A stretch of DNA of 64,000 bases from an uncultured Elusimicrobia bacterium (lineage in GTDB: Bacteria; Elusimicrobiota; Elusimicrobia; Elusimicrobiales; Elusimicrobiaceae): the NCBI GenBank assembly GCA_945913025.1, contig CAMECJ010000001.1, forward strand, positions 1-64,000, read 5' to 3'. Of the stretch, positions 36,475 to 44,807 are shown in pieces. Every line of letters begins with the position of its first letter. Position 1 is the first letter of the stretch. Position numbers and translations under genes: made by a program. The notes beneath the pieces are model-generated. The model saw only the letters and a program-made list of their open reading frames with translations, was not told where the DNA came from and searched no databases.

Positions 36475-36521
36475 TGTCTACAGTTTAGCATAAAAGAGGG
36501 AGAAAAAACATTTTTTTCCGC

Positions 36522-36549
36522 TTGACACTTTTCCATATAAGAATATACT
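36522..36549 (+). promoter_or_regulatory. Promoter of the 36579-37806 pair
   Basis: TTGACA (36522-36527), 16 bases, TATACT (36544-36549), about 30 bases before the ATG. Confidence 0.75.
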
Positions 36550-36578
36550 ATTAAAAGAGAGGAATATAGGAGGTTATT

Positions 36579-37184
36579 ATGAAATTGTTAACGCTTTTAT
36601 CTGTTTTGTTCGTTTCCTGCGCTGTTTTTGCGCAAACCTATCGTGCCGGCAATACGCGCCGTGCTAATTTTGGCGGTCAGCCGTCGCAACAGCAAACTGG
36701 AGAAGCAAAGTCCGCTGTGCCCGGGGCTAATTCTTCTGTAAAAACCCGTACTTTTACCAATTATGGGGCCACACATACCTGGAGCCGTGGCGTGCAAACC
36801 CAAGGGGTGCAAACGGCTACAGCCGGAACGCCCGCGCCAGAAACCAATGACGAACCTGCCGCTGTGGCCCGTATTGAAAAAAAGGCGCCCCAAGCAATTA
36901 AAAAAGCAGCAGGGGCGGATGCCGCAGCTGCCCCCCAAGCGGCGCCGTCTGCGCCGGCCCAACCGTCTCAGAAAGACAAACAGCCCGTTGCCGCTATACC
37001 GCCAGAGGCTGCATCCGCTATGCAGCAGCTTCAGGGAATGCAGGATATGATGAAAGCCTTGGGCGGCGCAGCAGGCGGGGGAGCCAATGCCGCTGCCGGA
37101 GCCGCCGGATTGCCGGCGGGAATGCCCGATTTGTCTGCATTGATGGGCGGCGCGGCGGCCGGACAGCCAAGCGGTAAAAAATAA
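36579..37184 (+). CDS. Secreted low-complexity Ala/Pro/Gln-rich protein
   Basis: 201 residues; AGGAGG upstream. A signal peptide (about 1-18, SCAVFAQ) precedes a polar segment and a long Ala/Pro/Gln-rich stretch (85-150), a short Met/Gln helix (SAMQQLQGMQDMMKALGG) and a Gly/Ala-rich C-terminus. It is probably disordered in the periplasm. Together with the next gene, 13 bases later, it forms a two-gene unit. No family recognised. Confidence 0.65.
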   Translation: MKLLTLLSVLFVSCAVFAQTYRAGNTRRANFGGQPSQQQTGEAKSAVPGANSSVKTRTFTNYGATHTWSRGVQTQGVQTATAGTPAPETNDEPAAVARIEKKAPQAIKKAAGADAAAAPQAAPSAPAQPSQKDKQPVAAIPPEAASAMQQLQGMQDMMKALGGAAGGGANAAAGAAGLPAGMPDLSALMGGAAAGQPSGKK

Positions 37185-37197
37185 GCGGGGGGGAAAA

Positions 37198-37806
37198 ATG
37201 ACTTTTTACGGTTTGGTAGGCATTTTAGGGGGGCTGTTGATGGCGGCTTCGACGCTGGAGGCCCGTCCGCGTACGGAGGTTTCCGTGGAGAAACCCGTCA
37301 CTTCCGTACAGGTTTCACGGCCAACAACGTCGTCCTCTGTTTTTCATCCCAAAACTTCGGTTCAGGTAATTAAACCGGCCACGTCTGTTACGGTCAATCA
37401 TCCAAAGACGGAGTCGGTATCGTATCATCCCGTCACGCAGACGGTAGTATCGCGGCCTGTTACATCCGTTCAAGCCCTGCATCCGGCGGCACAGGTATCT
37501 CCCAACAAGGGGGAACAGACGCCTTCCAAAAGCGGAAAGCAAGCGGCGGCGGTGACATCTTCCGCCTCTTCTACTTCGATGAGCGGTTACCAACCACCGA
37601 AAGCGACAAATTTTAAGGCTTCTAACTTGGGCGGAGGCGAAAACGGTTTGGGAAATAAAACCAATGAAGCCGCTAAAGACGCAGCCGCCGCGTCGCTAAA
37701 TATACCGAAAGGGCAGGAAACGTCGTTAGTAGAAATTTTAAAAAAATCGGGCGAGCTAAATAACTCAAGTGTCGCAAAAGGGTTAGAAAAGATATTGAAA
37801 AAGTAA
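37198..37806 (+). CDS. Secreted Val/Pro/Ser repeat protein
   Basis: 202 residues. A hydrophobic N-terminus (FYGLVGILGGLLMAASTLEA) likely acts as a signal peptide. Residues 28-100 contain seven or more copies of a short motif of the form P-x-T-S-V-x-V (EKPVTSVQVSRPTT, PKTSVQVIKPATSVTV, VSRPVTSVQALHPAA). The C-terminus is helical. The ribosome binding site is itself a run of seven G, 4 bases before the ATG. Cell-surface or cell-wall association is guesswork. Confidence 0.6.
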   Translation: MTFYGLVGILGGLLMAASTLEARPRTEVSVEKPVTSVQVSRPTTSSSVFHPKTSVQVIKPATSVTVNHPKTESVSYHPVTQTVVSRPVTSVQALHPAAQVSPNKGEQTPSKSGKQAAAVTSSASSTSMSGYQPPKATNFKASNLGGGENGLGNKTNEAAKDAAAASLNIPKGQETSLVEILKKSGELNNSSVAKGLEKILKK

Positions 37807-37962
37807 GGTTAGACTAAATTGTGTTAGGTATAATATATAAACTTTTTGTGTATGCCCTTTGCTCAGAATGAATAAGACTTCGCTTGAGTGACATATAGGC
37901 GGTTTGCATTTTTATGGTATATTGGTGGGAGTACAAAAAGAAAAAGTTTCTCGGTTTGATAG

Positions 37963-38064
37963 GAGAATTGGAGGAAAACAAAGGAGTGTGTTTATTCTTT
38001 TGATACTGCGTATGATTTGGCGATTAGGAATGGTTTAACTCAGACTGCCGCCGTATTGGAATAA
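37963..38064 (+). pseudogene. Fragment of an ankyrin-like repeat
   Basis: A frame without start codon encodes SFDTAYDLAIRNGLTQTAAVLE and a stop, which fits the helix pair of an ankyrin repeat. A stop lies just upstream (37960-37962). It is probably a decayed relic of a longer gene. Confidence 0.35.
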
Positions 38065-38080
38065 ATAATGTATTTTGTCT

Positions 38081-38121
38081 CAAACCCCTCGGGCATAATC
38101 TTTGTTCCGAGGGGTTTTTTG
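38081..38121 (+). terminator. Terminator after the ankyrin-like fragment
   Basis: CAAACCCCTCGG/CCGAGGGGTTTTTTG with a 14-base loop and T-run. Confidence 0.85.
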
Positions 38122-38135
38122 TTGTCTACCGCAAA

Positions 38136-38421
38136 CCTCCGGCTATGCTGGGGCAGTAAATATATAACCGGTGATCCCGCAAGGAGCGGCCGTGCTGCCC
38201 CACAATATGCCTCCCCGTATGTTGGGGAATAGTTATTTATAACCGCACTACTCTAAACAAATGTTCCAAATAGGGGGATGGATGAACCCGAGGCAAGAAG
38301 AATCGTTATCGTCTCCTTAACTGCCCAAGTGAAATATAAAACAGTAAAATAAGGAACTCCCGAACGTTAAGATTTGGCAAGTTTCATGATTCCCGCGTGT
38401 GGGGGAAAATCCTTTAAACGG
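38136..38421. repeat. Degenerate hairpin repeats, possible CRISPR relic
   Basis: Three related short hairpins: CTCCGGCTATGCTGGGGCAG (from 38137), CTCCCCGTATGTTGGGGAAT (from 38211) and TTCCCGCGTGTGGGGGAAAA (from 38390). The first two are each followed by a similar TATAACCG segment. They resemble type I-E CRISPR repeats, but the spacing (74 and 179) is irregular and no cas gene is seen. Confidence 0.3.
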
Positions 38422-39805
38422 ATAAGAGTTGTTTCGCTGTTGGAGTGTATATAGCACTGTGATTAAAGGTGGCATAGATATCCCCCCTGCAATGCTTTTG
38501 AAATATCCCCTTTTTTCATTTTACCCGATCAAAAACTTAAGAATGTTTTAATTTCGGTGTGTTCCGTCTTTGGTTGTGAAAGGATTTCCAGTCCGCCTCT
38601 ATGTTTTCTCTAAAATTGGAGCGGGTTGAAGATGTTACTTTTGTATTTGGTGTGATGTAAAGAACGGGTTCTCTCTAATATCATTAGTTTTCTCTAAGTT
38701 AATATTGTTAGTAATTTAACATTTGTAAAGTCCTTATAAACCTAATTTCTTAAAAATCCTAAAATTGCCTATTTCCGTTTTGCCTATACCATAGATACCC
38801 TAAAATCGTTTTGGGGAAATTTTAGCGATTAAATAAAAAATAGTATATAATTTAAAAATCTTTAATAAATAAGTATTTTTTTATATTTTAACTTTTTTGA
38901 TATTTTTGTGGTGCTCTGTATATTTTATCAATAAAATATAAAAAATAGATTTAATTTTGCGTTTGTATTTGTTATAAAACAGATTAGTTGGGTATATTTT
39001 ATTTTGGGTAAAAGGAATGATAAGGGAGAAAAATCAAAAAAAAGTTGTGTTGGTTGGCTGACAGAATTTGATTTTTGTGGGTTACAAAAAATCAAATTGA
39101 GCAAAGAATTTTTTAAGAAGCTTAATAGGAAAGAATGCTAAAAAATATTATCTATAAAATTTATTAAATTAATATAAAAAAAGATTATAATTAAAGTATA
39201 AATGAATAAAAATTAATAAACATAATAGATTTTTATTTTGAAGAATTGTATACATTTTAATTAACATAATAAAAATTATCGTTAGTAAAATAAGCCAGAC
39301 AATTATCCCCATTTTTGCCATAAGGAAGCTGATTTTATGCCGCTCCAGATTGGGGTTGTTTATAATTAAAATGTTAGATTCGATTGCTTTTAAATTTATT
39401 TACATACGTAGGTTAAAATATATAGGGAAATACAAAAATTCCATATAATATGTTTTTTATAAAAAATACAAAATAATATCTATTTTTATTAAATAGATAT
39501 TTTTTATTCTCTTATGGTTTGATTAACAACGAATTTTTATATAAAAATCTAATTTGATAAATTAGATTTTTAAAAAATATTTATTATCCTGTAATAATTT
39601 GATAAAAGTATTAAAAAGAAAAACCGTTAGTAATGTTAGATTTAGTTGTAGGAAGAAATACTAGTACGGATGTGATTTTTCACAGCACGCTAGACACGAT
39701 ACACACTATACTCGCCGGATCCGGGATCTCCCCCACGCAGTTTTGAAACGCCTACTGGCAGTCCCGCCGTGGTAACGCGCCAGGGGTGTTTTCCGATAAT
39801 TGAAA

Positions 39806-39826
39806 AAGCAAGCACAATGTGCTTTT
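39806..39826 (-). terminator. Terminator of the 39825 gene
   Basis: AAAAGCA/TGCTTTT stem just beyond the stop codon; short and of moderate strength. Confidence 0.5.
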
Positions 39827-40412
39827 ATAGCAGTTCCCCCGCCAGTTTTTCGGCCAGTACAAATGCGCGGGCAAAACCGGCATTGGTTAAACGGTAGGTT
39901 CTTCCTCGTTTCATTCCCTCGCTTTGTAAGTAATCATTTTTTGTATTCTGTTGCATTAGGCGGTCCAGCCGCCCTGTTTGGGTAAATCCGGATTTCTGGA
40001 GCATTTTCGCCAAATCTAACGCTTTGCAAGCCGACTGGTTGAGTAAGACACGTGCGGCGGCCAATAACAAAAGGGCGGCTTCGTGGGCTTCCAAGCGCAT
40101 TTTTCTGCGCAGGATCACTAATCCGTTTTCCTCTTTAAAAAGTTTTTCCCACAGCCTTTTGGCAGGAAAAGCTTCTTGAACCGGAGAAAGCTTCGTTTCC
40201 AGTGGCGGAAGCTGTTGTGCGGAAACAAGAGGGGCGGTGTTTTGCATCTTGGGTTGAACCGTCGGTTGCGCGTCCTGATTCTGTTTTCCAATCAGCGTTA
40301 AGAAGTAGTTTCGTTGTTGTTCAATAAATTCCGGCGTTCCTTGCGCTTCAAATTCTTCTCCTCCGGAGAACCTCAGCCGTATTTTTAAGTATTTTTCCGC
40401 CTCTTCTGCCAT
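39825..40412 (-). CDS. Possible winged-helix protein of unknown function
   Basis: 195 residues. The N-terminal 40 residues are charged (LKIRLRFSGGEEFEAQGTPEF), a Gln/Pro-rich linker follows (45-85), and from about residue 100 there is a helical domain ending in GFTQTGRLDRLMQQNTKNDYLQSEGMKRGRTYRLTNAGFARAFVLAEKLAGELL, where RGRTYRLTNAG looks like the beta wing of a winged helix-turn-helix. No signal peptide. Upstream lies a cluster of TATGACA motifs, suggestive of autoregulation. Family not recognised. Confidence 0.6.
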   Translation of the reverse strand: MAEEAEKYLKIRLRFSGGEEFEAQGTPEFIEQQRNYFLTLIGKQNQDAQPTVQPKMQNTAPLVSAQQLPPLETKLSPVQEAFPAKRLWEKLFKEENGLVILRRKMRLEAHEAALLLLAAARVLLNQSACKALDLAKMLQKSGFTQTGRLDRLMQQNTKNDYLQSEGMKRGRTYRLTNAGFARAFVLAEKLAGELL

Positions 40413-40461
40413 ACAAAATCCTCTTTTAAAAAACAGTTATCCACTCGGGTTTTCCCCAGCG

Positions 40462-40527
40462 TATGACATATAATAATTTTTTTTCTGACATTTGTCAATA
40501 CGGCTAATTATATGACATTTTATGACA
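40462..40527. promoter_or_regulatory. Cluster of TATGACA motifs, possible operator
   Basis: TATGACA at 40462, 40511 and 40521 (the last two 10 bases apart), plus TGACA TT TGTCA as an inverted pair at 40486-40497. They lie 50-115 bases upstream of the 39825-40412 gene. Confidence 0.45.
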
Positions 40528-40850
40528 AAACCTGTTTAAAACCCCTGTTCTTAGACGGTAAAATGTTTTAATCAGCACGTATATCTGAGCTGAAAAATAA
40601 GAAAAAATGCTTGGATGTGGCATTAAATGGGGCCTATTACACCATCGCTTATATTTTTGATAAGGTCTTATTTTAAAATCAAACTTAAAATAAGAACGAA
40701 AGAGAATATTTTTTGTAGAATTTTTAAATTTAAAAACGATAAAGATTTTGCAGTTCTGATTTTTTCACCCCTCGTTTTGGAAACGATAGAAAGATGGCTG
40801 GTAGGCTTTGATTTGTAAAAATAGACGATTGGCGTGAGATACAAAAAAAC

Positions 40851-40922
40851 GCAAAATTGATGTTAAATTTGCATCTTTAAAAATCTCTGATATTTGCATG
40901 CAAAATCGTAGTTAAATTTGCA
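40851..40922. repeat. Two 23-base direct repeats upstream of mutY
   Basis: 40851-40873 and 40900-40922 match at 20 of 23 positions; both begin GCAAAAT and end GTTAAATTTGCA. Starts are 49 bases apart. The gap 40413-41025 otherwise holds no gene; a 63-codon frame at 40627 has no supporting features. Confidence 0.7.
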
Positions 40923-41025
40923 GACTAACAAATCTGCCTGAAAACTGTTTAAGGGGTATCCATATATCCCCCAAACGCTTAAAACGCATTTTGCGCTGTC
41001 ATGGAAAAATTATAAAATAAAATGT

Positions 41026-42057
41026 ATGAAATCTTTTTCTTCCGTTTTGCTGGATTGGTATGACCAAAATAAGCGGGATCTGCCTTGGCGGAAATCCCGC
41101 GACCCGTACCTGATTTGGCTTTCGGAAATTATTCTCCAGCAAACGCGCGTAGCGCAGGGGACTGGTTATTATTTGCGTTTTGCGGAGCATTTCCCCTCCC
41201 CCCGTTCGTTGGCGGATGCCACAGAGGACGAGGTACTAAAGTTCTGGCAGGGATTAGGATATTACTCCCGTGCCCGCAATTTGCATACGGCCGCCAAAAG
41301 TATGAACGGAGTGTTCCCTTCTACCTACGAAGGCGTGCGCGCACTAAAGGGCGTGGGCGACTATACCGCCGCCGCGATATGCTCCATTGCCTATAATATG
41401 CCCTATGCGGTGTTGGACGGAAACGTCTACCGCGTGCTTTCCCGCGTGTTTTGCATTTCCGTGCCGATAGATTCTCCCGCGGGGAAAAAAGAATTTTCTG
41501 CTTTGGCGCAAAAACTGCTTGATACAAAACGAGTGGGAGATTATAACCAAGCGGTGATGGATTTCGGGGCTATGGTATGTACCCCCAAAACGCCGCTGTG
41601 TACTGCTTGCCCTCTGGCCGGACGGTGCGGGGCGTATAAAACGGGGCGGGTAGAGGATTTTCCCGTTAAAGGCCAGAAAACAAAAATTGCTGTGCGGCGG
41701 TTCCATTATATATATGTAGAACAGGGGCCTGATACGTGGCTCCACAAACGCGGCGCGGGAGATATTTGGCAAAACTTATATGAGCCCGTTCTCGTGGAAA
41801 CCCCGGAGAAACCGGCTGACCTTTCCGCTCTGCCCGAATATAAAACGCTTTTCGGCCGCCGTAAACCGGTTCTGCTGGTAACACCGGTTAAGCACGTGTT
41901 GTCGCACCGGATTATTTATGCCGATTTATATAAGGTAACGCTTCCCCCCTCCTTAAAAACTCCGCCGGAATTTATCCGCGTTCCCCACACGCGGGTAAAA
42001 GATTATGCGGTTTCCCGCTTGGTACAGAAATTGTTGGAAAAAGCGGAATTATTGTAA
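41026..42057 (+). CDS. mutY: A/G-specific adenine glycosylase
   Basis: 343 residues. HhH-GPD glycosylase with LPWRKSRDPYLIWLSEIILQQTRV, the helix-hairpin-helix ALKGVGDYTAAAICSIAY, catalytic Asp in VLDGNVYRVLSRVF-type context and the iron-sulfur cluster Cys set CTPKTPLCTACPLAGRC. A C-terminal NUDIX-like domain follows (about 230-343). It removes A opposite 8-oxoG. TAAAAT lies 7 bases before the ATG, with TTGCGC 16 bases further upstream and no ribosome binding site. Confidence 0.95.
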   Translation: MKSFSSVLLDWYDQNKRDLPWRKSRDPYLIWLSEIILQQTRVAQGTGYYLRFAEHFPSPRSLADATEDEVLKFWQGLGYYSRARNLHTAAKSMNGVFPSTYEGVRALKGVGDYTAAAICSIAYNMPYAVLDGNVYRVLSRVFCISVPIDSPAGKKEFSALAQKLLDTKRVGDYNQAVMDFGAMVCTPKTPLCTACPLAGRCGAYKTGRVEDFPVKGQKTKIAVRRFHYIYVEQGPDTWLHKRGAGDIWQNLYEPVLVETPEKPADLSALPEYKTLFGRRKPVLLVTPVKHVLSHRIIYADLYKVTLPPSLKTPPEFIRVPHTRVKDYAVSRLVQKLLEKAELL

Positions 42058-42079
42058 CCGTTTGGGCGGGTTTGTGCCG

Positions 42080-42750
42080 CCCAGTGGGCTACCGAAACAG
42101 GAATCCCCTTCCAAGCCGTCATTCCGGACGTGGAGCCTTAAGTCCAGTCTGTTTATAACGTCATCCTGTGGTGTTTGGCGGCCCGCAGTGTCACGGGATC
42201 TACTTTATTTTTGATATAAGGTAGATCTTGAGCAGAAACTTCTCAAGATGACCTAATTAATAATAAGAGACTTACATTCCAGTAGTTTGCGGTATATCTA
42301 AAGCAGTGTGGGCCCACTAATCAAAAGAGTGTGGTGGGAGGTGGGGCACCCCAGACTTTGGGCCTTGACCCGTTTTTTTTTTTGATACGATAAGGTTATC
42401 CCAAAATGTTTCTGTACGGGAACTCTCGATTAGGGTTTATTTGCTTAAAAGCGGTAGATCCTGATCCGACGCGACCTAATGGGTTTGGGCTGTTTGGTTT
42501 TTGTAGTGTCATTTACGGGGATTATAATCGGGAGTCTGTTGTTTTTTGAGGAAAAGATCCCGTATAAGGACACTACGGGATGACGGCTTAATGAAGGGTG
42601 TAAGCATCGTTATTCCGGAAATACTCGTAGTGTCATACCGGAAGCCCCCTTACGTCATTGCGGCAGCACTCACAGCGTCATTGCGGCAGCACTCACAGCG
42701 TCATTCCGGAAGGTTGTAATCCGGAATCTGTTGTTTCATAACAGCGAGGA
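42080..42750. repeat. Composite intergenic repeat region with 23-base tandem array, locus 2
   Basis: The gap 42058-42807 contains no gene. It holds palindromic modules (GATCCCGTATAAGGACACTACGGGATGAC-type, split), a T-tract promoter and a tandem array with units at 42610, 42633, 42655, 42678 and 42701. The units at 42655-42677 and 42678-42700 are identical. The closing module AATCCGGAATCTGTTGTTTC matches that at 27121 and 51501. Confidence 0.8.
42365..42391 (+). promoter_or_regulatory. T-tract promoter, copy D (11 T)
   Basis: TTGACC (42365-42370), CG, 11 T (42373-42383), GA, then TACGAT (42386-42391): spacer 15, one shorter than copies A and C. It lies about 420 bases before the pilin at 42808, with repeats in between. 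Confidence 0.6.
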
Positions 42751-42807
42751 GCTATACGCAACGCAAAGACAAAAGCCGCCACACCATAATATAGGAGGAG
42801 ATATTAT

Positions 42808-43419
42808 ATGTATAAAAATGCCGTCATGCTGAACTTGTTTCAGCATCCATATCAAAGGGGAACAATGCTTAATAAACAGATTGGATCCCAGATTCGCGTC
42901 CGGGATGACGAAAAAGGTTTTACCTTAATTGAATTATTAGTGGTGGTGCTTATCATCGGTATTTTGGCAAGCGTTGCGTTGCCGCAATACCAAGCGGCGG
43001 TATTAAAATCCCGCTTGTCTACAACTATGGCTACCGTTCGTTCGATTGCAGATGCGGCGGAAGTTTATTATCTGGCCAATGGGGAATATGCACCGGATGA
43101 TATTACATCGTTGGATATTTCAAATATTTCAGGATGTAGTAATGTGTACGGCGGAAATATTTATTGCGGAACGATCAGATATGATTATAATGCAGGGGGA
43201 ACCTGGCATAATACCCACAAGGAGGACCGCGTCGATGGGCTTGTTTTTATGAATGGGGCCACAATCCTGCGATATGTTCAGTTTTTGGAGTACAGCCCTA
43301 CGTTTGCGGGGGAACGGATGTGTATCGCAGAGGATGATTCGGCATTGGCCCATAAAGTGTGCAAAAGTATGGGCGGGGTATTGGTTCAGGGGCTGAGCAC
43401 GCGATACCGCCTGCCGTAA
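42808..43419 (+). CDS. Type IV pilin-like protein with repeat-derived long leader
   Basis: 203 residues; AGGAGGAG lies 7 bases before ATG 42808. The segment before the Gly/Phe cleavage site is 37 residues and is translated intergenic repeat (VMLNLFQHP and GSQIRVRDDEKG). Then [35 protein letters not shown] follows, and a globular domain with Cys pairs (SGCSNVYGGNIYCG, MCIAED, HKVCKSM). An internal ATG at 42865 with AAGGGG upstream could give an 18-residue leader instead. A terminator-like hairpin follows. Confidence 0.88.
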   Translation: MYKNAVMLNLFQHPYQRGTMLNKQIGSQIRVRDDEKGFTLIELLVVVLIIGILASVALPQYQAAVLKSRLSTTMATVRSIADAAEVYYLANGEYAPDDITSLDISNISGCSNVYGGNIYCGTIRYDYNAGGTWHNTHKEDRVDGLVFMNGATILRYVQFLEYSPTFAGERMCIAEDDSALAHKVCKSMGGVLVQGLSTRYRLP

Positions 43420-43442
43420 AAATTTTGAAGCAGATAAATGAA

Positions 43443-43514
43443 CGCGCCGTACTTCTTTTTATCATTCCCAAAAGTTTTTATCGGAAATCTCATAGAGTAC
43501 GGCGCATTTTTTGG
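43443..43514. terminator. Long-loop hairpin between pilin and fadL-like gene
   Basis: GCGCCGTACT and AGTACGGCGC pair across about 45 bases, followed by ATTTTTT; convergent genes may share it. Confidence 0.55.
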
Positions 43515-43525
43515 GGCAAATTAAA

Positions 43526-44746
43526 TTAAAACTTATAGCCTACGGTCAGCGCGTACATATCGCTTCTGCCGTCGGAGTATTTGACGGGCAGATTTCCAAA
43601 CTGGGAGCTGGTGGTGCCCGTTAAATCTTTGCTGAAGACGTGCGCATACGCCGCGTCCACGCTCCAACGTTCGTTTTTATAGCCGAATCCGATACTGGCG
43701 ATATGCCTGTCGTCCACGGGTACCAGCGTATCCATCGCTTTTTCGTTAATCGGGGATTTGTCGTACACATACCCCGCGCGCACCGCCCAATTTGTGTGGA
43801 GTTGATATTCCGTACCAATGTTCAGGCGGTAGGCGTCTTTATAATCTTTTTTATTGTGGATAGTGGGCGTATTTTCCATATCTTTATATTCAATAAGAAT
43901 TTGGTCGTACGAACTCCAGAATGTGCCGATGATACCCGCTTCCAACGTCCATTTTTCGGTCGGGCGGAAGGAAATTCCGGCGGAGATGGAATCCGGCAGG
44001 GCGATGGAGCCTTTGGCATCGGCGGAATAGATATTGCGTGCAGGATATTCCATTCCCGCATGAATACGTCCGCTGAGTTCCTGTTTTACTTTGGTGCGGT
44101 ACATTGCCCCTAAAGACCATTTTTCCGCCCACTGCGGTTTATATACAAAGGAGAAATTTCCCCCCCAGCTAACCCCCGAACCGCTGATTTTGTAAGCAGT
44201 AGCGTCTGCTGCAGCCCCGGGGAGAAGCGTGGAGTTTTGGCTGAACCCGATAACCATTGCTTCCAAGCCCATCGCAACGGACAATTCGTCATTGGCTTTA
44301 ACGGCAATCGTAGGTGTAAAAGAAAAGGTTTCCAATTTTACCTTATACGCGAGCGCGCTGCCCGTCCACGTCTGCCAGTTTTTGTATTCCCCTCCTAGAC
44401 CGTAGCGCGAAAAACCGCCCAGCCCGAAGGTAATGTCCTCGCTCCATTTTCGGGTAATAAAAAAGTTCGGCAGCAGCCATACGTCGTCTTTAAGGCTGCG
44501 GGCGTTCCCCGCCACGCTGGTTTTGGCGTCGGCGGTAACGACGGTCAAACCCAGCTGGGCTTGGGTGCCGTCCAACTCGGTAATGAGCGCGGGGTTTGTG
44601 GCTAAAGAGGCGGGTTCGGCTTTGTTTGCCATAACGGCTCCGCCCATAGCGGTACCGCGTGCGCTAAATTCGTACAGCGCAAAGCCCGCCGCGTGCGACA
44701 AATCGGCAAGCAGTAAAAGAGACAACAGTACGGCTGATTTTTTCAT
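43526..44746 (-). CDS. FadL/OmpP1-family outer-membrane hydrocarbon transporter
   Basis: 406 residues with a signal peptide ending LADLSHA. The mature N-terminus AGFALYEFSARGTAMGGAVMA ... EPASLATNPALI is the FadL/TodX signature (hatch NPA motif). Beta-strand pattern throughout (FSFTPTIAVKANDELSVAMGLEAM, DRHIASIGFGYKNERWSVDAAYAHVF), ending VGYKF. It would take up fatty acids or other hydrophobic compounds across the outer membrane. AAGGAAA precedes the ATG. Confidence 0.92.
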   Translation of the reverse strand: MKKSAVLLSLLLLADLSHAAGFALYEFSARGTAMGGAVMANKAEPASLATNPALITELDGTQAQLGLTVVTADAKTSVAGNARSLKDDVWLLPNFFITRKWSEDITFGLGGFSRYGLGGEYKNWQTWTGSALAYKVKLETFSFTPTIAVKANDELSVAMGLEAMVIGFSQNSTLLPGAAADATAYKISGSGVSWGGNFSFVYKPQWAEKWSLGAMYRTKVKQELSGRIHAGMEYPARNIYSADAKGSIALPDSISAGISFRPTEKWTLEAGIIGTFWSSYDQILIEYKDMENTPTIHNKKDYKDAYRLNIGTEYQLHTNWAVRAGYVYDKSPINEKAMDTLVPVDDRHIASIGFGYKNERWSVDAAYAHVFSKDLTGTTSSQFGNLPVKYSDGRSDMYALTVGYKF

Positions 44747-44767
44747 AATTTTTCCTTGTGGATAAAA

Positions 44768-44802
44768 AATATCCGCCGGATATAGGGCCTCCGGCGGATA
44801 TG
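44768..44802 (-). terminator. Terminator after the TPR protein gene
   Basis: ATCCGCCGGA/TCCGGCGGAT with loop, T-run on the minus strand. Confidence 0.85.
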
Positions 44803-44807
44803 TTCAA

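Larger units (their letters stand above)
37807..39824. other. Two-kilobase AT-rich stretch with no intact gene
   Basis: The first 300 bases hold an ankyrin-like fragment and a terminator; 38136-38421 has hairpin repeats; 38500-39640 is extremely AT-rich with no open frame of note, no tRNA or rRNA signature. 39700-39790 contains repeat-like GGATCCGGGATCTCCC. Nothing else can be supported. Confidence 0.7.

Noticed and set aside
37914-38003. 29-codon frame starting ATG 37914
   Set aside because: No ribosome binding site and it overlaps the better-supported ankyrin-like remnant in another frame.
40627-40818. 63-codon frame upstream of mutY
   Set aside because: AT-rich, no ribosome binding site, no recognisable features.
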